From Ruegeria atlantica (GTDB lineage: Bacteria; Pseudomonadota; Alphaproteobacteria; Rhodobacterales; Rhodobacteraceae): a stretch of 64,000 bases of DNA. Where the stretch lies: contig NZ_WQCF01000004.1 in NCBI RefSeq assembly GCF_013032455.1, positions 248,001 to 312,000 on the forward strand, given 5' to 3'. The notes under the pieces are model-generated. The model worked only from the letters and a program-made list of their open reading frames with translations, did not search any database and had not been told where the DNA came from. The translations under genes and the position numbers were made by a program. This document shows, piece by piece, positions 8,411-20,618 of the stretch. Each line of letters starts with the position of its first letter. Position 1 is the first letter of the stretch.

Positions 8411-9430
8411 ATGCCGACACTCCACGAACCCAAGCTAATCGCTGGGAACGCGAACCTTCCGCTTGCCGAATCCATTACTCGCCGCATGAGCCTGTATCGC
8501 GGTGTCGACCAAGGTCTGGTCGATGCGCGGGTCGAACGGTTCAACGACGGTGAAATTTTCGTCGAAGTGTTCGAAAACGTGCGTGGTGAGGATATGTTCA
8601 TCGTCCAGCCGACGTCGAACCCAGCCAATGACAACCTGATGGAGCTGCTGATCATCGCCGATGCTCTGCGCCGGTCGTCGGCCCAGCGGATTACAGCCGT
8701 GATCCCCTATTTCGGCTATGCCCGACAGGACCGCCGCACCAAGGCCCGCACACCGATCAGCGCCAAGCTGGTCGCCAACATGCTAACCGGCGCCGGGATC
8801 GAGCGCGTCCTGACCATGGACCTGCACGCGGCCCAGATTCAGGGCTTTTTCGATATTCCAGTGGACAACCTCTATGCCTCGCCGATTTTTGCGCTGGATG
8901 TGAAAAACCAGTTCAAGGGGCAAATGGACGAAATCATGGTTGTCTCTCCTGATGTGGGCGGCGTGGCCCGCGCCCGCGAACTAGCCAAGCGGATCAACGC
9001 ACCGCTGTCGATCGTCGACAAGCGCCGCGAGAAAGCCGGTGAAGTGGCCGAGATGACCGTGATCGGTGACGTAAAGGACAAGATCTGTCTGATCGTCGAC
9101 GACATGTGCGACACCGCCGGAACGCTGTGCAAAGCGGCTCAAGTGCTGCTGGATAACGGCGCGAAAGAGGTACACTCCTACATCACCCACGGCGTCATGA
9201 GCGGCCCCGCGGTCGAGCGCGTGACCAACTCGGTGATGAAATCACTGGTGTTGACCGACACGATCCAGCCGACGCCCGAGATCAACAAGGCCAAGAACAT
9301 CCGTATCGTGCCGACCGCACCGATCTTTACGCAGGCGATCCTGAACATCTGGAATGGTACCAGCGTGTCTTCCCTGTTCGAGGATAAGACCCTGACACCG
9401 ATCTACGAATCCATGTACAATATGGACTAA
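8411..9430 (+). CDS. prs: Ribose-phosphate pyrophosphokinase
   Basis: A 339-residue PRPP synthetase making phosphoribosyl pyrophosphate from ribose 5-phosphate and ATP for purine, pyrimidine, histidine and NAD synthesis. It shows [10 protein letters not shown], the ATP-binding [10 protein letters not shown] region, [12 protein letters not shown] and the PRPP loop [11 protein letters not shown]. It is somewhat longer than the enterobacterial enzyme (about 315). A terminator follows, then rpiB, which produces or consumes ribose 5-phosphate, so the two neighbours share a metabolite. Confidence 0.96.
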   Translation: MPTLHEPKLIAGNANLPLAESITRRMSLYRGVDQGLVDARVERFNDGEIFVEVFENVRGEDMFIVQPTSNPANDNLMELLIIADALRRSSAQRITAVIPYFGYARQDRRTKARTPISAKLVANMLTGAGIERVLTMDLHAAQIQGFFDIPVDNLYASPIFALDVKNQFKGQMDEIMVVSPDVGGVARARELAKRINAPLSIVDKRREKAGEVAEMTVIGDVKDKICLIVDDMCDTAGTLCKAAQVLLDNGAKEVHSYITHGVMSGPAVERVTNSVMKSLVLTDTIQPTPEINKAKNIRIVPTAPIFTQAILNIWNGTSVSSLFEDKTLTPIYESMYNMD

Positions 9431-9437
9431 ACCCGAT

Positions 9438-9464
9438 GGGCGGCCCGCTTGGTCGCCCTTTTTT
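9438..9464 (+). terminator. Intrinsic terminator after prs
   Basis: Eight-pair stem (GGGCGGCC against GGTCGCCC, one G-U pair), five-base loop, then a run of T starting about 30 bases past the stop codon. Confidence 0.82.
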
Positions 9465-9495
9465 ACATTCACCGACACAAAGGCAGGACTTTTCC

Positions 9496-9945
9496 GTGAC
9501 CGCCAGCAAACGCATTGTCCTATCCAGCGACCACGCAGCCATTGAGCTGCGCCAAGCTGTAGCAAACCACATCGCCGCGCTGGGCTGGGACGTGGTCGAC
9601 ATCGGCCCCACCACCCCTGAAAGCACACATTACCCACTGCACGGCAAAGCCGCAGCACAGGCCGTCGCGTCGGGTGATTGCCAGCTTGGAATCGTTCTGT
9701 GCGGCACCGGTCAGGGCATCATGATGGCGGCAAACAAAGTGCCGGGCATCCGTTGTGGCGTGTGCTCGGACGCGTTCTCGGCCCGGATGATCCGCCAGCA
9801 CAACAATGCCAATATGCTGTCCATTGGTGCGCGTGTTGTCGGCGAAGGTCAGGCCTTGGACATCGTGGAGGCGTTTCTGACCGCCGAGTTCGAAGGCGGC
9901 CGTCACGCAACGCGCGTGAACATGATCGAGGCACAAGACAGCTGA
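9496..9945 (+). CDS. rpiB: Ribose 5-phosphate isomerase B
   Basis: A 149-residue RpiB/LacAB-family isomerase interconverting ribose 5-phosphate and ribulose 5-phosphate. The N-terminal SSDHAAIELR, the catalytic-Cys segment GIVLCGTGQGI and RQHNNANML are all present. The GTG at 9496 follows AGGCAGGA by about seven bases and is preferred over the longer ORF beginning in the prs terminator. It ends at a strong hairpin shared with the convergent lectin gene. Confidence 0.93.
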   Translation: MTASKRIVLSSDHAAIELRQAVANHIAALGWDVVDIGPTTPESTHYPLHGKAAAQAVASGDCQLGIVLCGTGQGIMMAANKVPGIRCGVCSDAFSARMIRQHNNANMLSIGARVVGEGQALDIVEAFLTAEFEGGRHATRVNMIEAQDS

Positions 9946-9950
9946 CACCA

Positions 9951-9983
9951 TTTCCAGCGCGCTGTTCACAGCGCGCTAGGAAA
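9951..9983. terminator. Convergent-gene hairpin between rpiB and the H-lectin gene
   Basis: Self-complementary arms AGCGCGCT at 9956-9963 and 9970-9977 around a six-base loop, extended by TTTCC/GGAAA outside one unpaired base. It overlaps the stop codon of the minus-strand gene. There is no long T run, so bidirectional termination is likely but not certain. Confidence 0.55.
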
Positions 9984-10326
9984 TATCCCAGTCATCCTCG
10001 TGCGCGACTTCTCCAAACGCGGTCCAATTCACCCGAATTCGAGCGACCCGGGTGTCAGACCAGGTCCGAAAGACCGCGCTGAACCCTTCGGGCGTAATGT
10101 CAGCAGTCGTTACTTCGGCCCGCAGAGCCGAGGACGTATCCACATCCCAAAGTGACACGCCGATCTGAACCACGGGTGCCGAGCGGAATGGCTGGCTGAA
10201 CTTAATAGCTGAATACCGCTCACGCGGCCCCTCACCTGTCCACATATCGCCGCCGTCGGCGAAATCGGAGAACAGCACTGCTTCACCTTGGTCAACGCCA
10301 ATCGGGTGGGTTCGAAAAGTCTTCAT
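9976..10326 (-). CDS. H-type lectin domain protein
   Basis: A 116-residue protein consisting almost entirely of one H-type lectin domain (PF09458 style). The C-terminal half has the repeated family signature FRTWSDTRVARIRVNW with aromatic residues and an acidic tail. In snail agglutinins the domain binds N-acetylgalactosamine; in bacteria its role is not established. There is no signal peptide, so this copy should be cytoplasmic or secreted by a non-Sec route. It is transcribed alone, between convergent rpiB and the end of the atp operon. Confidence 0.78.
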   Translation of the reverse strand: MKTFRTHPIGVDQGEAVLFSDFADGGDMWTGEGPRERYSAIKFSQPFRSAPVVQIGVSLWDVDTSSALRAEVTTADITPEGFSAVFRTWSDTRVARIRVNWTAFGEVAHEDDWDIS

Positions 10327-10387
10327 TCTGGTAATCTTTGTCTATTTATCCCTTACACTTATCCTGCGCCCCCGGCAAAATCACGAC

Positions 10388-10422
10388 AAAAAAAACGGCC
10401 CCGCCCAGGCGGAACCGTTTTT
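10388..10422 (-). terminator. Intrinsic terminator of the F1-ATPase operon
   Basis: On the minus strand, about 25 bases after the atpC stop, a GC-rich stem (AAAACGG..CCGCC against GGCGG..CCGTTTT) is followed by a run of at least eight T. Confidence 0.85.
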
Positions 10423-10444
10423 GTTCTTTAGTACTTCCAGAGCC

Positions 10445-10855
10445 TTACAGGCTCATATGCGTCCCAAGGGCTTCCATATCGGCCAGCAGCTTGGCGGCAT
10501 CGTCGACGATGGTTTGATCGTCGCCTGCCTTGGCCGCTTCGTGCGAGGCGCGTGCGTCAGCGATCAGGTCGTCCAGATGCGAACGGGTCACTTCAGCTAC
10601 CGGAATAGCCTTTTCGGCCAGAACCGACAGGCCATCGCCGTTGATCTGAGCAAACCCGCCGGTGACCAGGTATTCGCTGGACACTTCGGGTGCCTCAACC
10701 TTCAGCAGACCGGGGCGCAGCGTGGTGATTGTGGGGGCATGATCGGGCATCGCCGTCATATCCCCGTCCGCGCCGGGAATCTGGACCGCGGTAACCGTGA
10801 GCGAAGCTAGGCTCCGCTCGGGGCTTACGAGGTCGAATTGCATCGTGTTTGCCAT
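10445..10855 (-). CDS. atpC: F1-ATP synthase epsilon subunit
   Basis: A 136-residue epsilon subunit of the central stalk, which couples rotation to catalysis and inhibits ATP hydrolysis. The N-terminal beta-sandwich is recognisable ([12 protein letters not shown], then [19 protein letters not shown]), with a short C-terminal helical region. AAGGAG lies upstream of the ATG. Last gene of the operon, 12 bases after atpD. Confidence 0.95.
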   Translation of the reverse strand: MANTMQFDLVSPERSLASLTVTAVQIPGADGDMTAMPDHAPTITTLRPGLLKVEAPEVSSEYLVTGGFAQINGDGLSVLAEKAIPVAEVTRSHLDDLIADARASHEAAKAGDDQTIVDDAAKLLADMEALGTHMSL

Positions 10856-10867
10856 CAGGGATACTCC

Positions 10868-12310
<1,443 letters not shown>

Positions 12311-13189
12311 TTACAGCGCTTCGGCGCCGGAAATAATTTCAATCAGCTCGTTGGTGATCACGGCCTGACGCGAGCGGTTGAACTGGATCGTCAGCTTGTC
12401 GATCATTTCACCCGCGTTGCGTGTCGCGTTGTCCATAGCGGACATCCGTGCACCCTGTTCAGACGCTCCGTTTTCGAGCAGAGCCGAGAAGATCGCAGTC
12501 GCAACCCCCTTGGGCAGCAAGTCAGCCAGAATGGCCTCTTCGCTGGGCTCGTAATCGAAGATGGCACCGCTGTCGTCACCTGCCGCTTCGTCCTCGAACG
12601 AGGCGGGGATGACCTGCTGTGCCGTCGGGATCTGGGTCACAACGTTGACGAACTTCGAGTAGAAGATCGTTGCAACATCGAACTCACCCCCGTCGAAGCG
12701 AGACAGGATGTCCTTAGCGATGTCTTGTGCGTTGGAATACCCCAGACGCTTGACCTCGCTCAGGTCCACATGTCCGACGAACAGATCGCCCAAATCACGC
12801 TTGAGCGCGTCGCGGCCTTTTTTGCCGACGGTCAGAACCTTGACCGTCTTGCCTTTGCCGCGCAGCTCTTCCGCCTTTTGGCGGGCCAGCTTGGCGATGT
12901 TCGAGTTGAAGCCGCCGCAGAGGCCGCGTTCAGCTGTCATCACAACCAGCAGATGGACATCATCACTGCCCGTACCACGGAGCAGCTTGGGGGCGCTGTC
13001 GCTGCCCCCGACCGACGCCGCCAGCCCCGCCATCACGGCATTAAACCGCTCGGCATAGGGGCGCGAGGCTTCGGCAGATTCCTGGGCGCGGCGCAGTTTT
13101 GCAGCCGCGACCATCTGCATGGCCTTGGTGATCTTGCGGGTCGATTTGACCGACTCGATCCTGTTTTTAAGGTCCTTCAGACTAGGCAT
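12311..13189 (-). CDS. atpG: F1-ATP synthase gamma subunit
   Basis: A 292-residue rotor-shaft subunit with conserved terminal helices: [20 protein letters not shown] at the N-terminus, [14 protein letters not shown] following, and [12 protein letters not shown] near the C-terminus. The central domain has RGLCGGFN. It sits between atpA and atpD in the standard order. Confidence 0.97.
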   Translation of the reverse strand: MPSLKDLKNRIESVKSTRKITKAMQMVAAAKLRRAQESAEASRPYAERFNAVMAGLAASVGGSDSAPKLLRGTGSDDVHLLVVMTAERGLCGGFNSNIAKLARQKAEELRGKGKTVKVLTVGKKGRDALKRDLGDLFVGHVDLSEVKRLGYSNAQDIAKDILSRFDGGEFDVATIFYSKFVNVVTQIPTAQQVIPASFEDEAAGDDSGAIFDYEPSEEAILADLLPKGVATAIFSALLENGASEQGARMSAMDNATRNAGEMIDKLTIQFNRSRQAVITNELIEIISGAEAL

Positions 13190-13201
13190 CGGAACCTCCT
13201 A

Positions 13202-14740
13202 TCAAGCGAAGGTCGCGGCGTATTCGTCGATCGCTGCCTTGATCTTGTCGGACGCGTCACCTTTGATCTTCGGATCTTCGTCGGTGATCCATGTCAGCAG
13301 GTCAGCGTGCTTGCCGCGCAGGTGCGCCAGCAGACCGGCTTCATAGCGGCCAACATCCGATACGTCGATCTTGTCGAGGTAGCCGTTGGTGCCCGCGAAG
13401 ATGACGCAGACGATTTCCGCGTTGGTCAGCGGCGAGTACTGCGGCTGTTTCATCAGCTCGGTCAGACGCGCACCACGGTTCAGCAGCTGCTGGGTCGCGG
13501 CATCCAGGTCGGAACCAAACTGCGCAAAGGCCGCCATTTCGCGGTACTGAGCCAGTTCCAGCTTAACCGGACCAGCAACCGATTTCATCGCGTTGGTCTG
13601 AGCCGAGGAGCCCACACGCGAAACAGACAGACCGGTGTTCACAGCAGGACGGATGCCCTGGTAGAACAGTTCGGTTTCTAGGAAGATCTGACCGTCGGTG
13701 ATCGAGATCACGTTGGTCGGAATAAACGCCGAAACGTCACCACCCTGAGTTTCGATAACCGGCAGAGCGGTCAACGAGCCCGCACCGAAGTCTTCGTTCA
13801 GCTTCGCCGAACGTTCCAGCAGGCGGGAGTGGAGGTAGAAAACGTCACCCGGATAGGCTTCACGGCCCGGCGGGCGGCGCAGCAGCAGGGACATCTGACG
13901 ATACGAAACAGCTTGCTTCGACAGGTCATCATAAATGATCAGCGCGTGGCGGCCGTTGTCACGGAAGTATTCTGCCATCGCAGTCGCGGCGTAAGGCGCC
14001 AGGAACTGCATCGGTGCCGGGTCGGACGCGGTCGCAGCAACAACGATCGAGTATTCAATCGCGCCAGACTCTTCCAGTTTCTTCACCAGCTGCGCAACGG
14101 TCGAACGCTTCTGACCAACCGCAACGTAGACACAGTACAGTTTCTTCGACTCGTCGTCGCCTGCTGCGTCGTTGTAAACTTTCTGGTTCAGGATGGTGTC
14201 CAGAGCCACAGCGGTTTTACCGGTCTGACGGTCACCAATGATCAGCTCGCGCTGGCCACGGCCAATCGGGATCATCGCGTCAACCGACTTCAGACCGGTT
14301 GCCATCGGCTCGTGCACCGATTTACGCGGGATGATGCCCGGTGCTTTAACGTCAGCAACGCCACGCTTGGAAGCGTTGATCGGGCCTTTGCCGTCCAGCG
14401 GGTTACCCAGACCGTCAACAACGCGGCCCAGCAGTTCGTCACCGATCGGAACATCCACGATCGAGTTGGTGCGCTTAACAGTGTCACCTTCTTTGATGTC
14501 ACGGTCGGAACCGAAGATAACGACACCAACGTTGTCGCTTTCCAAGTTCAGGGCCATGCCCATGATGCCACCGGGGAATTCTACCATCTCACCGGCTTGC
14601 ACGTTGTCCAGGCCGTATACACGGGCAATCCCGTCACCGACGCTCAGCACGCGGCCGATCTCGGCCACTTCGGCTTCCTGACCAAAATTCTTGATCTGGT
14701 CCTTCAGGATTGCAGAAATCTCTGCAGCTTGGATTCCCAT
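13202..14740 (-). CDS. atpA: F1-ATP synthase alpha subunit
   Basis: A 512-residue non-catalytic nucleotide-binding subunit with Walker [12 protein letters not shown] and the ATP-synthase signature with [17 protein letters not shown]. It directly follows atpH, with stop and start adjacent, and precedes atpG by 12 bases. No unusual features. Confidence 0.98.
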   Translation of the reverse strand: MGIQAAEISAILKDQIKNFGQEAEVAEIGRVLSVGDGIARVYGLDNVQAGEMVEFPGGIMGMALNLESDNVGVVIFGSDRDIKEGDTVKRTNSIVDVPIGDELLGRVVDGLGNPLDGKGPINASKRGVADVKAPGIIPRKSVHEPMATGLKSVDAMIPIGRGQRELIIGDRQTGKTAVALDTILNQKVYNDAAGDDESKKLYCVYVAVGQKRSTVAQLVKKLEESGAIEYSIVVAATASDPAPMQFLAPYAATAMAEYFRDNGRHALIIYDDLSKQAVSYRQMSLLLRRPPGREAYPGDVFYLHSRLLERSAKLNEDFGAGSLTALPVIETQGGDVSAFIPTNVISITDGQIFLETELFYQGIRPAVNTGLSVSRVGSSAQTNAMKSVAGPVKLELAQYREMAAFAQFGSDLDAATQQLLNRGARLTELMKQPQYSPLTNAEIVCVIFAGTNGYLDKIDVSDVGRYEAGLLAHLRGKHADLLTWITDEDPKIKGDASDKIKAAIDEYAATFA

Positions 14741-15301
14741 TTATCCGACCTCTTTCATTGCATTCTGTAGGGAGTTCAGCTTCGAACGGATCGAACTGTC
14801 GATCATTTTCGAGCCCACTTTAACGACAAGACCGCCGATGAGGCTTTCATCAACGGTCGCATTGATTGTCACGGTCTTGCCCACGCGCTCGGACAGCGTC
14901 TTGGACAGTTTTTCCAGTTGTGTCTTGGTCAGCGCCTTGGCTGAGGCGACATCGGCGGTCACTTCGCCACGCTCATCCGCCAGCATGCCGCGCAGGACCT
15001 GCACCAGTTGCGGTACAACAAACAGGCGACGCTTTTGCGCCATCAGGCCCAGCGTGTTGCGTAGAATGGCGTTCAGGCCCATCTTGTCGGCAACGGCTGT
15101 GATTGCGCTTTCTTGTTCAGCGCGGGAAACCAGCGGAGATGCAATCAGGTCGCGCAGCTCGGCGCTTTCGCCCAGTGCTGTTGCCAGATCGTTGATGCCG
15201 GATTCCAGACCTGCGAGGTCATTATTCTCTTTGGCGATCTCGAAGATCGCTGTGGCATAGCGCTCGGCAATGCCTGTGGAAATCGAAGCTGGTTCGGACA
15301 C
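14741..15301 (-). CDS. atpH: F1-ATP synthase delta subunit
   Basis: A 186-residue delta (OSCP-like) subunit of the peripheral stalk, with the family N-terminus GIAERYATAIFEIA and the C-terminal GGLVVKVGSKMID. Two GTG codons compete. The first, at 15307, abuts GGAAGG with no spacing; the second, at 15301, lies six bases from it and gives MSEPASIS, so I chose 15301. It is the first gene of atpHAGDC; the F0 genes are not in this window, as is usual in Rhodobacteraceae. Confidence 0.93.
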   Translation of the reverse strand: MSEPASISTGIAERYATAIFEIAKENNDLAGLESGINDLATALGESAELRDLIASPLVSRAEQESAITAVADKMGLNAILRNTLGLMAQKRRLFVVPQLVQVLRGMLADERGEVTADVASAKALTKTQLEKLSKTLSERVGKTVTINATVDESLIGGLVVKVGSKMIDSSIRSKLNSLQNAMKEVG

Positions 15302-15335
15302 GTCCACCCTTCCGATATTTGAGGCCCCGATTTTG

Positions 15336-15351
15336 AGTAGCGGCCGCTACT
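15336..15351. promoter_or_regulatory. 16-base perfect palindrome in the atpH leader
   Basis: AGTAGCGGCCGCTACT is a perfect 16-base palindrome 35-50 bases upstream of atpH. A second hairpin (CCCCG..CGGGG, about 15368-15389) lies just above it. It could be an operator or a leader-RNA structure; the sequence alone does not decide. Confidence 0.45.
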
Positions 15352-15403
15352 TTGGGGCGTGAGGAAACCCCGTCCATTTAGGGCGGGGATCAAAATCACC
15401 GGG

Positions 15404-15432
15404 GATGTAGCAGAGCCGAACCAACCTAGCAA
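15404..15432 (-). promoter_or_regulatory. Candidate sigma70-type promoter of the atp operon
   Basis: On the minus strand TTGCTA (15427-15432) is followed after 17 bases by TACATC (15404-15409). This would start transcription near 15397 and give a leader of about 95 bases that contains both inverted repeats. The match is moderate. Confidence 0.35.
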
Positions 15433-15602
15433 TACGCTATAGCGGTAACAGATTTATCCACAAATCTTTAGTTTTCATACACTTACCACAAGTGCGACGG
15501 TTTGAACCCATTGGCCCAGTTGAAAAATGTTACGAATATGCAGTTTTTTGCGATTCCTGTGACCTATTTCCCGCATTTTTTCCGCCCCAGGAGGGTGAAT
15601 TT

Positions 15603-16337
15603 TCACGCGGGCTTCAACAACCCATCCAGGGCCTTGATGGGTCGCCGCTCGGTCTCTTTGGTGACGCTGCCACTGGGTGGCTGGATATGTTTGGTAACCT
15701 CGACCATCAGAACGCCCCCAGCCATAACCGTGGGGACACGTTGCCCGGTTTTTTCAATCAGGCTTCCCGATTTTAGCCAAAAGCGTCGAAACGACGGCGG
15801 CATGTATAGAGCCGAACAATGCCTTTCCGGCAGAAAGTGATGTGCCTTTAACTGGCTTTCTAATTGCGACGCCGAATAGGGGCGCCCAAACCCGAATGGC
15901 GTTCTATCCGTCCGAGACCAAAGACCCGCCCGGTTCGGCACAACGAACAGAGCCCGCCCACCGGGGCCTAGAACCCTCCAGCATTCATTCAACAAATCGC
16001 TGGGGCGGCCAGAGGTTTCTAGCCCGTGCATAACAACCAGCTTATCGACATGGCCGGTTTCAATCGGCCACAATGTCTCTTCGGTCAGGACCGAAACATT
16101 GGGCATCCCCGCTGGCCAGGGCATCACGCCCTGCGGACCGGGCATAAGTCCAATCACCCGCCGCGCATCAGCCAAATATGGTCGCAGCAGAGGCACGGCA
16201 AATCCAAACCCCACTACAGTCTGACCCTTGGCTTCAGGCCACATTTCGGTCAGCCGACCACGAATGGCCGCCTGCGCAGCGCGACCCAATGTGCTGCGGT
16301 AGTAGAAATTCCTCAGATCCTGCACGTCAAGATGCAT
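15603..16337 (-). CDS. Class I SAM-dependent methyltransferase
   Basis: A 244-residue methyltransferase-like protein. The glycine loop is degenerate ([11 protein letters not shown]), followed by a helix and [19 protein letters not shown] (motif II/post-I region) and [18 protein letters not shown] (motif III), the order seen in methyltransf_11 proteins. Substrate unknown. The ATG at 16337 gives the family-like start [15 protein letters not shown]; the longer ORF runs into the gloB promoter. It is divergent from gloB (62 bases apart) and upstream of atpH on the same strand, but about 300 bases away. Confidence 0.83.
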   Translation of the reverse strand: MHLDVQDLRNFYYRSTLGRAAQAAIRGRLTEMWPEAKGQTVVGFGFAVPLLRPYLADARRVIGLMPGPQGVMPWPAGMPNVSVLTEETLWPIETGHVDKLVVMHGLETSGRPSDLLNECWRVLGPGGRALFVVPNRAGLWSRTDRTPFGFGRPYSASQLESQLKAHHFLPERHCSALYMPPSFRRFWLKSGSLIEKTGQRVPTVMAGGVLMVEVTKHIQPPSGSVTKETERRPIKALDGLLKPA

Positions 16338-16398
16338 TGCGGACACCCGGTCAATCGGCTTAGCTGAGCACACTCTAGCAACGAAAGGGCAAAAGGCC

Positions 16399-17166
16399 AT
16401 GCCTCTTGAGATCGTCACCATCCCTTGCCTCAGCGACAATTACGCATTTCTGGCCCATGATCCTGCCAGTGGCCAGACCGCCCTTGTCGACGCGCCCGAG
16501 GCGGCCCCGATTCTAGCCGCGCTGGACAAGCGCGGATGGACGCTCAGCTACGTTCTGCTGACGCACCACCATTGGGACCATGTAGACGGCTTGGCGGGTA
16601 TTCTGGAAAAACAGCCCGCCAAGGTTATCGGCGCCGCCGCCGACGCCCACCGCCTGCCCCCGCTGGATGAACGCGTGACCGAGGGCGATGAGTTTGAGAT
16701 CGGTAGTGAACCGGTGCGGGTTCTGGATGTTTCGGGGCATACAGACGGCCATGTTGCTTACTATATGCCGCAAAGCGCAGCCGTATTTACCGCAGACAGC
16801 CTGATGGCGCTTGGATGCGGTCGCCTGTTCGAAGGCACCGCGCCACAGATGTGGGCCTCTCTGTCCAAGCTGGCCGCCCTGCCCGACAACACGCTGGTGT
16901 GTTCCGGCCATGAATACACGCAGTCCAACGCGAAATTCGCCATAACAGTCGACCCGGACAATGCCGCACTGCAGCAGCGCATGGCCGAAATCGAGAAAGC
17001 CCGGGCAGCCGGAAAGCCCACTGTACCGTCAACCTTGGCGCTGGAAAAAGCGACAAACCCGTTCTTGCGCGCCACTGATCCGGCGATTCAGGCCGAGCTG
17101 GGCATGGAAAACGCCGATCCGGCTACGGTTTTTGCCGAAATCAGGGCTAGAAAAGATCGATTTTAA
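16399..17166 (+). CDS. gloB: Hydroxyacylglutathione hydrolase (glyoxalase II)
   Basis: A 255-residue metallo-beta-lactamase-fold enzyme that hydrolyses S-D-lactoylglutathione to D-lactate and glutathione, completing methylglyoxal detoxification. The binuclear metal motif THHHWDH is at residues 55-61, followed by SGHTDGH and CSGHEYT for the remaining ligands. The C-terminal glutathione-binding helix region (TNPFLRA) is present. Length is typical. It is divergent from the methyltransferase gene. Confidence 0.95.
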   Translation: MPLEIVTIPCLSDNYAFLAHDPASGQTALVDAPEAAPILAALDKRGWTLSYVLLTHHHWDHVDGLAGILEKQPAKVIGAAADAHRLPPLDERVTEGDEFEIGSEPVRVLDVSGHTDGHVAYYMPQSAAVFTADSLMALGCGRLFEGTAPQMWASLSKLAALPDNTLVCSGHEYTQSNAKFAITVDPDNAALQQRMAEIEKARAAGKPTVPSTLALEKATNPFLRATDPAIQAELGMENADPATVFAEIRARKDRF

Positions 17167-17339
17167 TGCCTAATTCGCTCTCTTCATGGCAACGGTCACG
17201 TTAAATGTGACTGTCAAGTGAAAGAAAACCCTTGAAGCCGGGCCACGATCAACCAAACTCTAATAGTATGAGGACATGGTTGGAATGGGGTTCCGGCCGA
17301 AAACCTGCCCCTTTCGACCCAAGACAGAGGAGCACCCGC

Positions 17340-19664
17340 GTGCCTTCATTCTCGAGCACATTAGAACAAGCCATTCACGCGGCCTTGGCGGCTGCGAATG
17401 AACGGCGCCACGAATTTGCAACGCTGGAGCACTTGCTGCTGGCGCTGCTTGAAGAACCTGATGCAATCCGCGTCATGAAAGCGTGCAGCGTTGATCTGGA
17501 TGAACTACGCAGCACGCTGGTCGAATTCATCGACGAAGATTTGTCGAACCTGGTGACTGATATCGACGGGTCCGAGGCCGTGCCAACAGCCGCCTTCCAA
17601 CGCGTGATACAGCGCGCCGCGATCCACGTACAAAGTTCGGGCCGAACCGAAGTGACAGGCGCTAATGTGTTGGTCGCTATTTTTGCCGAGCGCGAAAGCA
17701 ACGCCGCTTATTTCCTGCAAGAACAGGACATGACCCGTTATGACGCGGTGAATTTCATCGCGCATGGTGTGGCGAAAGACCCGGCTTATGGCGAAAGCCG
17801 CTCGGTTTCCGGTGCGGATCAGGTCGAAGAAGAAGAACAAGCGACGCCGAGCGACGCCGATCAGAAAGAGAGCGCGCTTGGCAAATATTGCATTGATCTG
17901 AACGCGAAGTCGCGCGCAGGCGACGTTGACCCCCTAATCGGCCGCGCCGATGAGGTCGAACGCTGCATTCAGGTGCTATGCCGCCGCCGTAAGAACAACC
18001 CCCTGCTGGTGGGTGATCCGGGCGTGGGCAAAACAGCCATTGCCGAGGGTCTGGCCCACAAAATTGTGGGCGGCGAAGCGCCGGATGTACTGTCCAACAC
18101 CACCATCTATTCGCTGGATATGGGCGCATTGCTAGCCGGAACCCGCTATCGCGGCGATTTCGAGGAGCGCTTGAAGGCCGTCGTGACCGAGTTGGAAGAT
18201 CACCCTGACGCGGTGCTGTTTATCGACGAGATTCATACTGTGATCGGCGCCGGTGCCACGTCAGGCGGCGCAATGGATGCGTCGAACTTGCTGAAGCCTG
18301 CCCTGCAGGGCGGCAAGCTGCGCACCATGGGATCGACAACGTATAAAGAATTCCGTCAGCATTTCGAAAAAGACCGCGCGCTGAGCCGCCGTTTCCAGAA
18401 GATCGACGTGAACGAACCTTCGGTCGAGGACAGCGTGAAAATCCTGCGCGGTCTTAAACCCTATTTCGAAAAGCATCACGAGATCAAATATACGGCGGAC
18501 GCAATCAAAACCGCGGTGGAACTGTCGGCGCGCTATATCAATGACCGCAAGTTGCCCGACAAGGCCATTGACGTGATTGATGAGGCCGGTGCCGCACAGC
18601 ATCTGGTCGCGGAAAGCAAACGCCGCAAGACCATCGGCGTGAAAGAAATCGAGGCGGTCGTTGCCAAGATCGCGCGTATTCCGCCCAAGAACGTCACCAA
18701 GGACGATGCTGAGGTTCTAAAAGACCTCGAAGCCTCGCTAAAACGGGTGGTGTTTGGTCAGGATGAGGCCATTGAAGCGCTGTCCAGCGCGATCAAGCTG
18801 GCCCGTGCCGGTCTGCGTGAGCCTGAAAAGCCAATCGGCAACTACCTGTTCGCCGGTCCAACCGGTGTGGGTAAAACCGAGGTGGCGAAACAGTTGGCGG
18901 ATACGCTGGGTGTGGAACTGCTACGCTTTGATATGTCGGAATACATGGAGAAGCACGCGGTTTCCCGTCTGATCGGCGCGCCTCCTGGCTATGTCGGGTT
19001 CGATCAGGGCGGTCTTCTGACCGATGGCGTCGACCAACATCCGCATTGCGTGTTGCTGCTGGATGAGATCGAAAAGGCACATCCGGACGTGTTTAACATC
19101 CTTTTGCAGGTGATGGACCATGGTGAGCTGACTGATCACAACGGACGCACGGTTAATTTCCGCAACGTGGTGCTGATCATGACCTCGAACGCGGGCGCGC
19201 AGGAACAGGCCAAGGCTGCCATCGGCTTTGCCCGTGATCGCCGCGAAGGTGAGGATACTGCCGCGATCGAGCGCATGTTCACCCCGGAGTTCCGCAACCG
19301 ACTGGATGCAGTGATTTCCTTCGCACCGCTGCCGAAAGAGGTCATCCTGCAAGTGGTCGAGAAATTCGTCCTGCAGCTTGAAGCGCAGTTATTGGATCGT
19401 GGCGTGACCATAGATCTGACGCCGAAAGCTGCCGAGTGGCTGGCCGACAAGGGATATGATGACAAGATGGGCGCACGCCCGCTTGGCCGTGTCATTCAGG
19501 AGCACATCAAGAAACCGCTGGCCGAGGAACTGTTGTTCGGCAAATTGGCGAAAGGTGGTGTTGTCCGTGTCTCGGTCAAAAAGGGCGAGTTGGATTTGCA
19601 AATCTTCGGCCCCGATCAGCCCCGCATTCCGGGGGACAAGCCTCCGTTGCTGACCGCCGACTAA
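17340..19664 (+). CDS. clpA: ATP-dependent Clp protease ATP-binding subunit ClpA
   Basis: A 774-residue AAA+ unfoldase that feeds substrates to ClpP. The N-domain repeats ([20 protein letters not shown]) are followed by D1 with Walker [10 protein letters not shown] and Walker B LFIDEIHT, and D2 with GPTGVGKTE and [10 protein letters not shown]. An acidic linker after the N-domain (about 160-185) is typical of ClpA. I chose GTG 17340 because [10 protein letters not shown] is the family start and GAGG precedes it; the ORF opens earlier at 17232 without similarity. I saw no clpS upstream. The M23 gene begins directly after its stop. Confidence 0.96.
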   Translation: MPSFSSTLEQAIHAALAAANERRHEFATLEHLLLALLEEPDAIRVMKACSVDLDELRSTLVEFIDEDLSNLVTDIDGSEAVPTAAFQRVIQRAAIHVQSSGRTEVTGANVLVAIFAERESNAAYFLQEQDMTRYDAVNFIAHGVAKDPAYGESRSVSGADQVEEEEQATPSDADQKESALGKYCIDLNAKSRAGDVDPLIGRADEVERCIQVLCRRRKNNPLLVGDPGVGKTAIAEGLAHKIVGGEAPDVLSNTTIYSLDMGALLAGTRYRGDFEERLKAVVTELEDHPDAVLFIDEIHTVIGAGATSGGAMDASNLLKPALQGGKLRTMGSTTYKEFRQHFEKDRALSRRFQKIDVNEPSVEDSVKILRGLKPYFEKHHEIKYTADAIKTAVELSARYINDRKLPDKAIDVIDEAGAAQHLVAESKRRKTIGVKEIEAVVAKIARIPPKNVTKDDAEVLKDLEASLKRVVFGQDEAIEALSSAIKLARAGLREPEKPIGNYLFAGPTGVGKTEVAKQLADTLGVELLRFDMSEYMEKHAVSRLIGAPPGYVGFDQGGLLTDGVDQHPHCVLLLDEIEKAHPDVFNILLQVMDHGELTDHNGRTVNFRNVVLIMTSNAGAQEQAKAAIGFARDRREGEDTAAIERMFTPEFRNRLDAVISFAPLPKEVILQVVEKFVLQLEAQLLDRGVTIDLTPKAAEWLADKGYDDKMGARPLGRVIQEHIKKPLAEELLFGKLAKGGVVRVSVKKGELDLQIFGPDQPRIPGDKPPLLTAD

Positions 19665-20615
19665 ATGCGATCCATTCTGACGGTATTGATAACGCTCGCT
19701 GCCACACCGGCGGCGAGCGACTTCGTTTTACGCCAACCCGTTGACTGCGTGTTGGGGGAAACCTGTTATATCCAGAATTATTTCGATCAAGATCCCGGCG
19801 AAGGGATTTTCCGCGATTTTCGCTGCGGCGAACTAAGCTATGATGGCCACAAGGGAACTGATTTTGCTCTGCCAACCCATGCCGACCTTGATAACCGTGT
19901 TGCGGTCTTGGCCGCTGCAGCAGGCGTCGTCAAGAATACCCGTGACGGCGTAGCGGATGGAGGTTTCGATCAGAGCGTTTCCGGTCAGGAATGCGGCAAT
20001 GGCGTTGTCATCGTGCATGAGGACGGGTGGCAGACGCAGTATTGCCATTTGCGCATGGGATCGGTCCGGGTCTCACCTGGCGACCGGGTCTCAGCCGGCG
20101 CAGTGTTGGGTGAAATTGGACTAAGCGGAGCAACGCAGTTCCCACATCTACACCTGTCGGTGCGAAAGGACGGAAAGCGCATTGATCCCTTTGCGCCACA
20201 GACCAGCGGTGACTGCTCTGCCCCCGATTCCAGCCTGTGGGAGCAACCGATACCTTACGTTTCCGGCGGGCTGTTATCTATCGGGTTTTCCGATGACGTG
20301 CCCAACTATGATGACGTCCGCGCCGGAACCGCTGCACATGCGGTTTTACCTGTCGATGCCGGGGCGATCGTGCTGTACGGTCACGCATTCGGCACCCGCA
20401 AGGGTGATATATTGCGGCTGGAAATCACTGGCCCCGAAGGCGGAATTCTATCGCAGGACGTAGCCTTGGAAAAAACTCAGGCACAGGTATTTCGTGCCTC
20501 GGGCCGTCGCCTGACAAAACCCAACTGGCCTGCCGGGGAGTATCACGGCAAGGTCACCATGATCCGTGCCGGAGAAGCAATCAGCCAAAAAACCGTCGTG
20601 GTATCAGTCGAATAG
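19665..20615 (+). CDS. M23 family metallopeptidase (LytM domain), exported
   Basis: A 316-residue protein with a signal peptide (cut near AAS-DF at about residue 18). Its LytM/M23 domain has the zinc ligands in HKGTDF (about 62-67) and HLHLSV (about 161-166). Such enzymes cut peptidoglycan cross-links or act as amidase activators. A C-terminal region of about 120 residues of beta-rich sequence is unassigned. Its ATG immediately follows the clpA TAA, so the two are probably co-transcribed, although no functional link is evident. Confidence 0.85.
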   Translation: MRSILTVLITLAATPAASDFVLRQPVDCVLGETCYIQNYFDQDPGEGIFRDFRCGELSYDGHKGTDFALPTHADLDNRVAVLAAAAGVVKNTRDGVADGGFDQSVSGQECGNGVVIVHEDGWQTQYCHLRMGSVRVSPGDRVSAGAVLGEIGLSGATQFPHLHLSVRKDGKRIDPFAPQTSGDCSAPDSSLWEQPIPYVSGGLLSIGFSDDVPNYDDVRAGTAAHAVLPVDAGAIVLYGHAFGTRKGDILRLEITGPEGGILSQDVALEKTQAQVFRASGRRLTKPNWPAGEYHGKVTMIRAGEAISQKTVVVSVE

Positions 20616-20618
20616 CGT

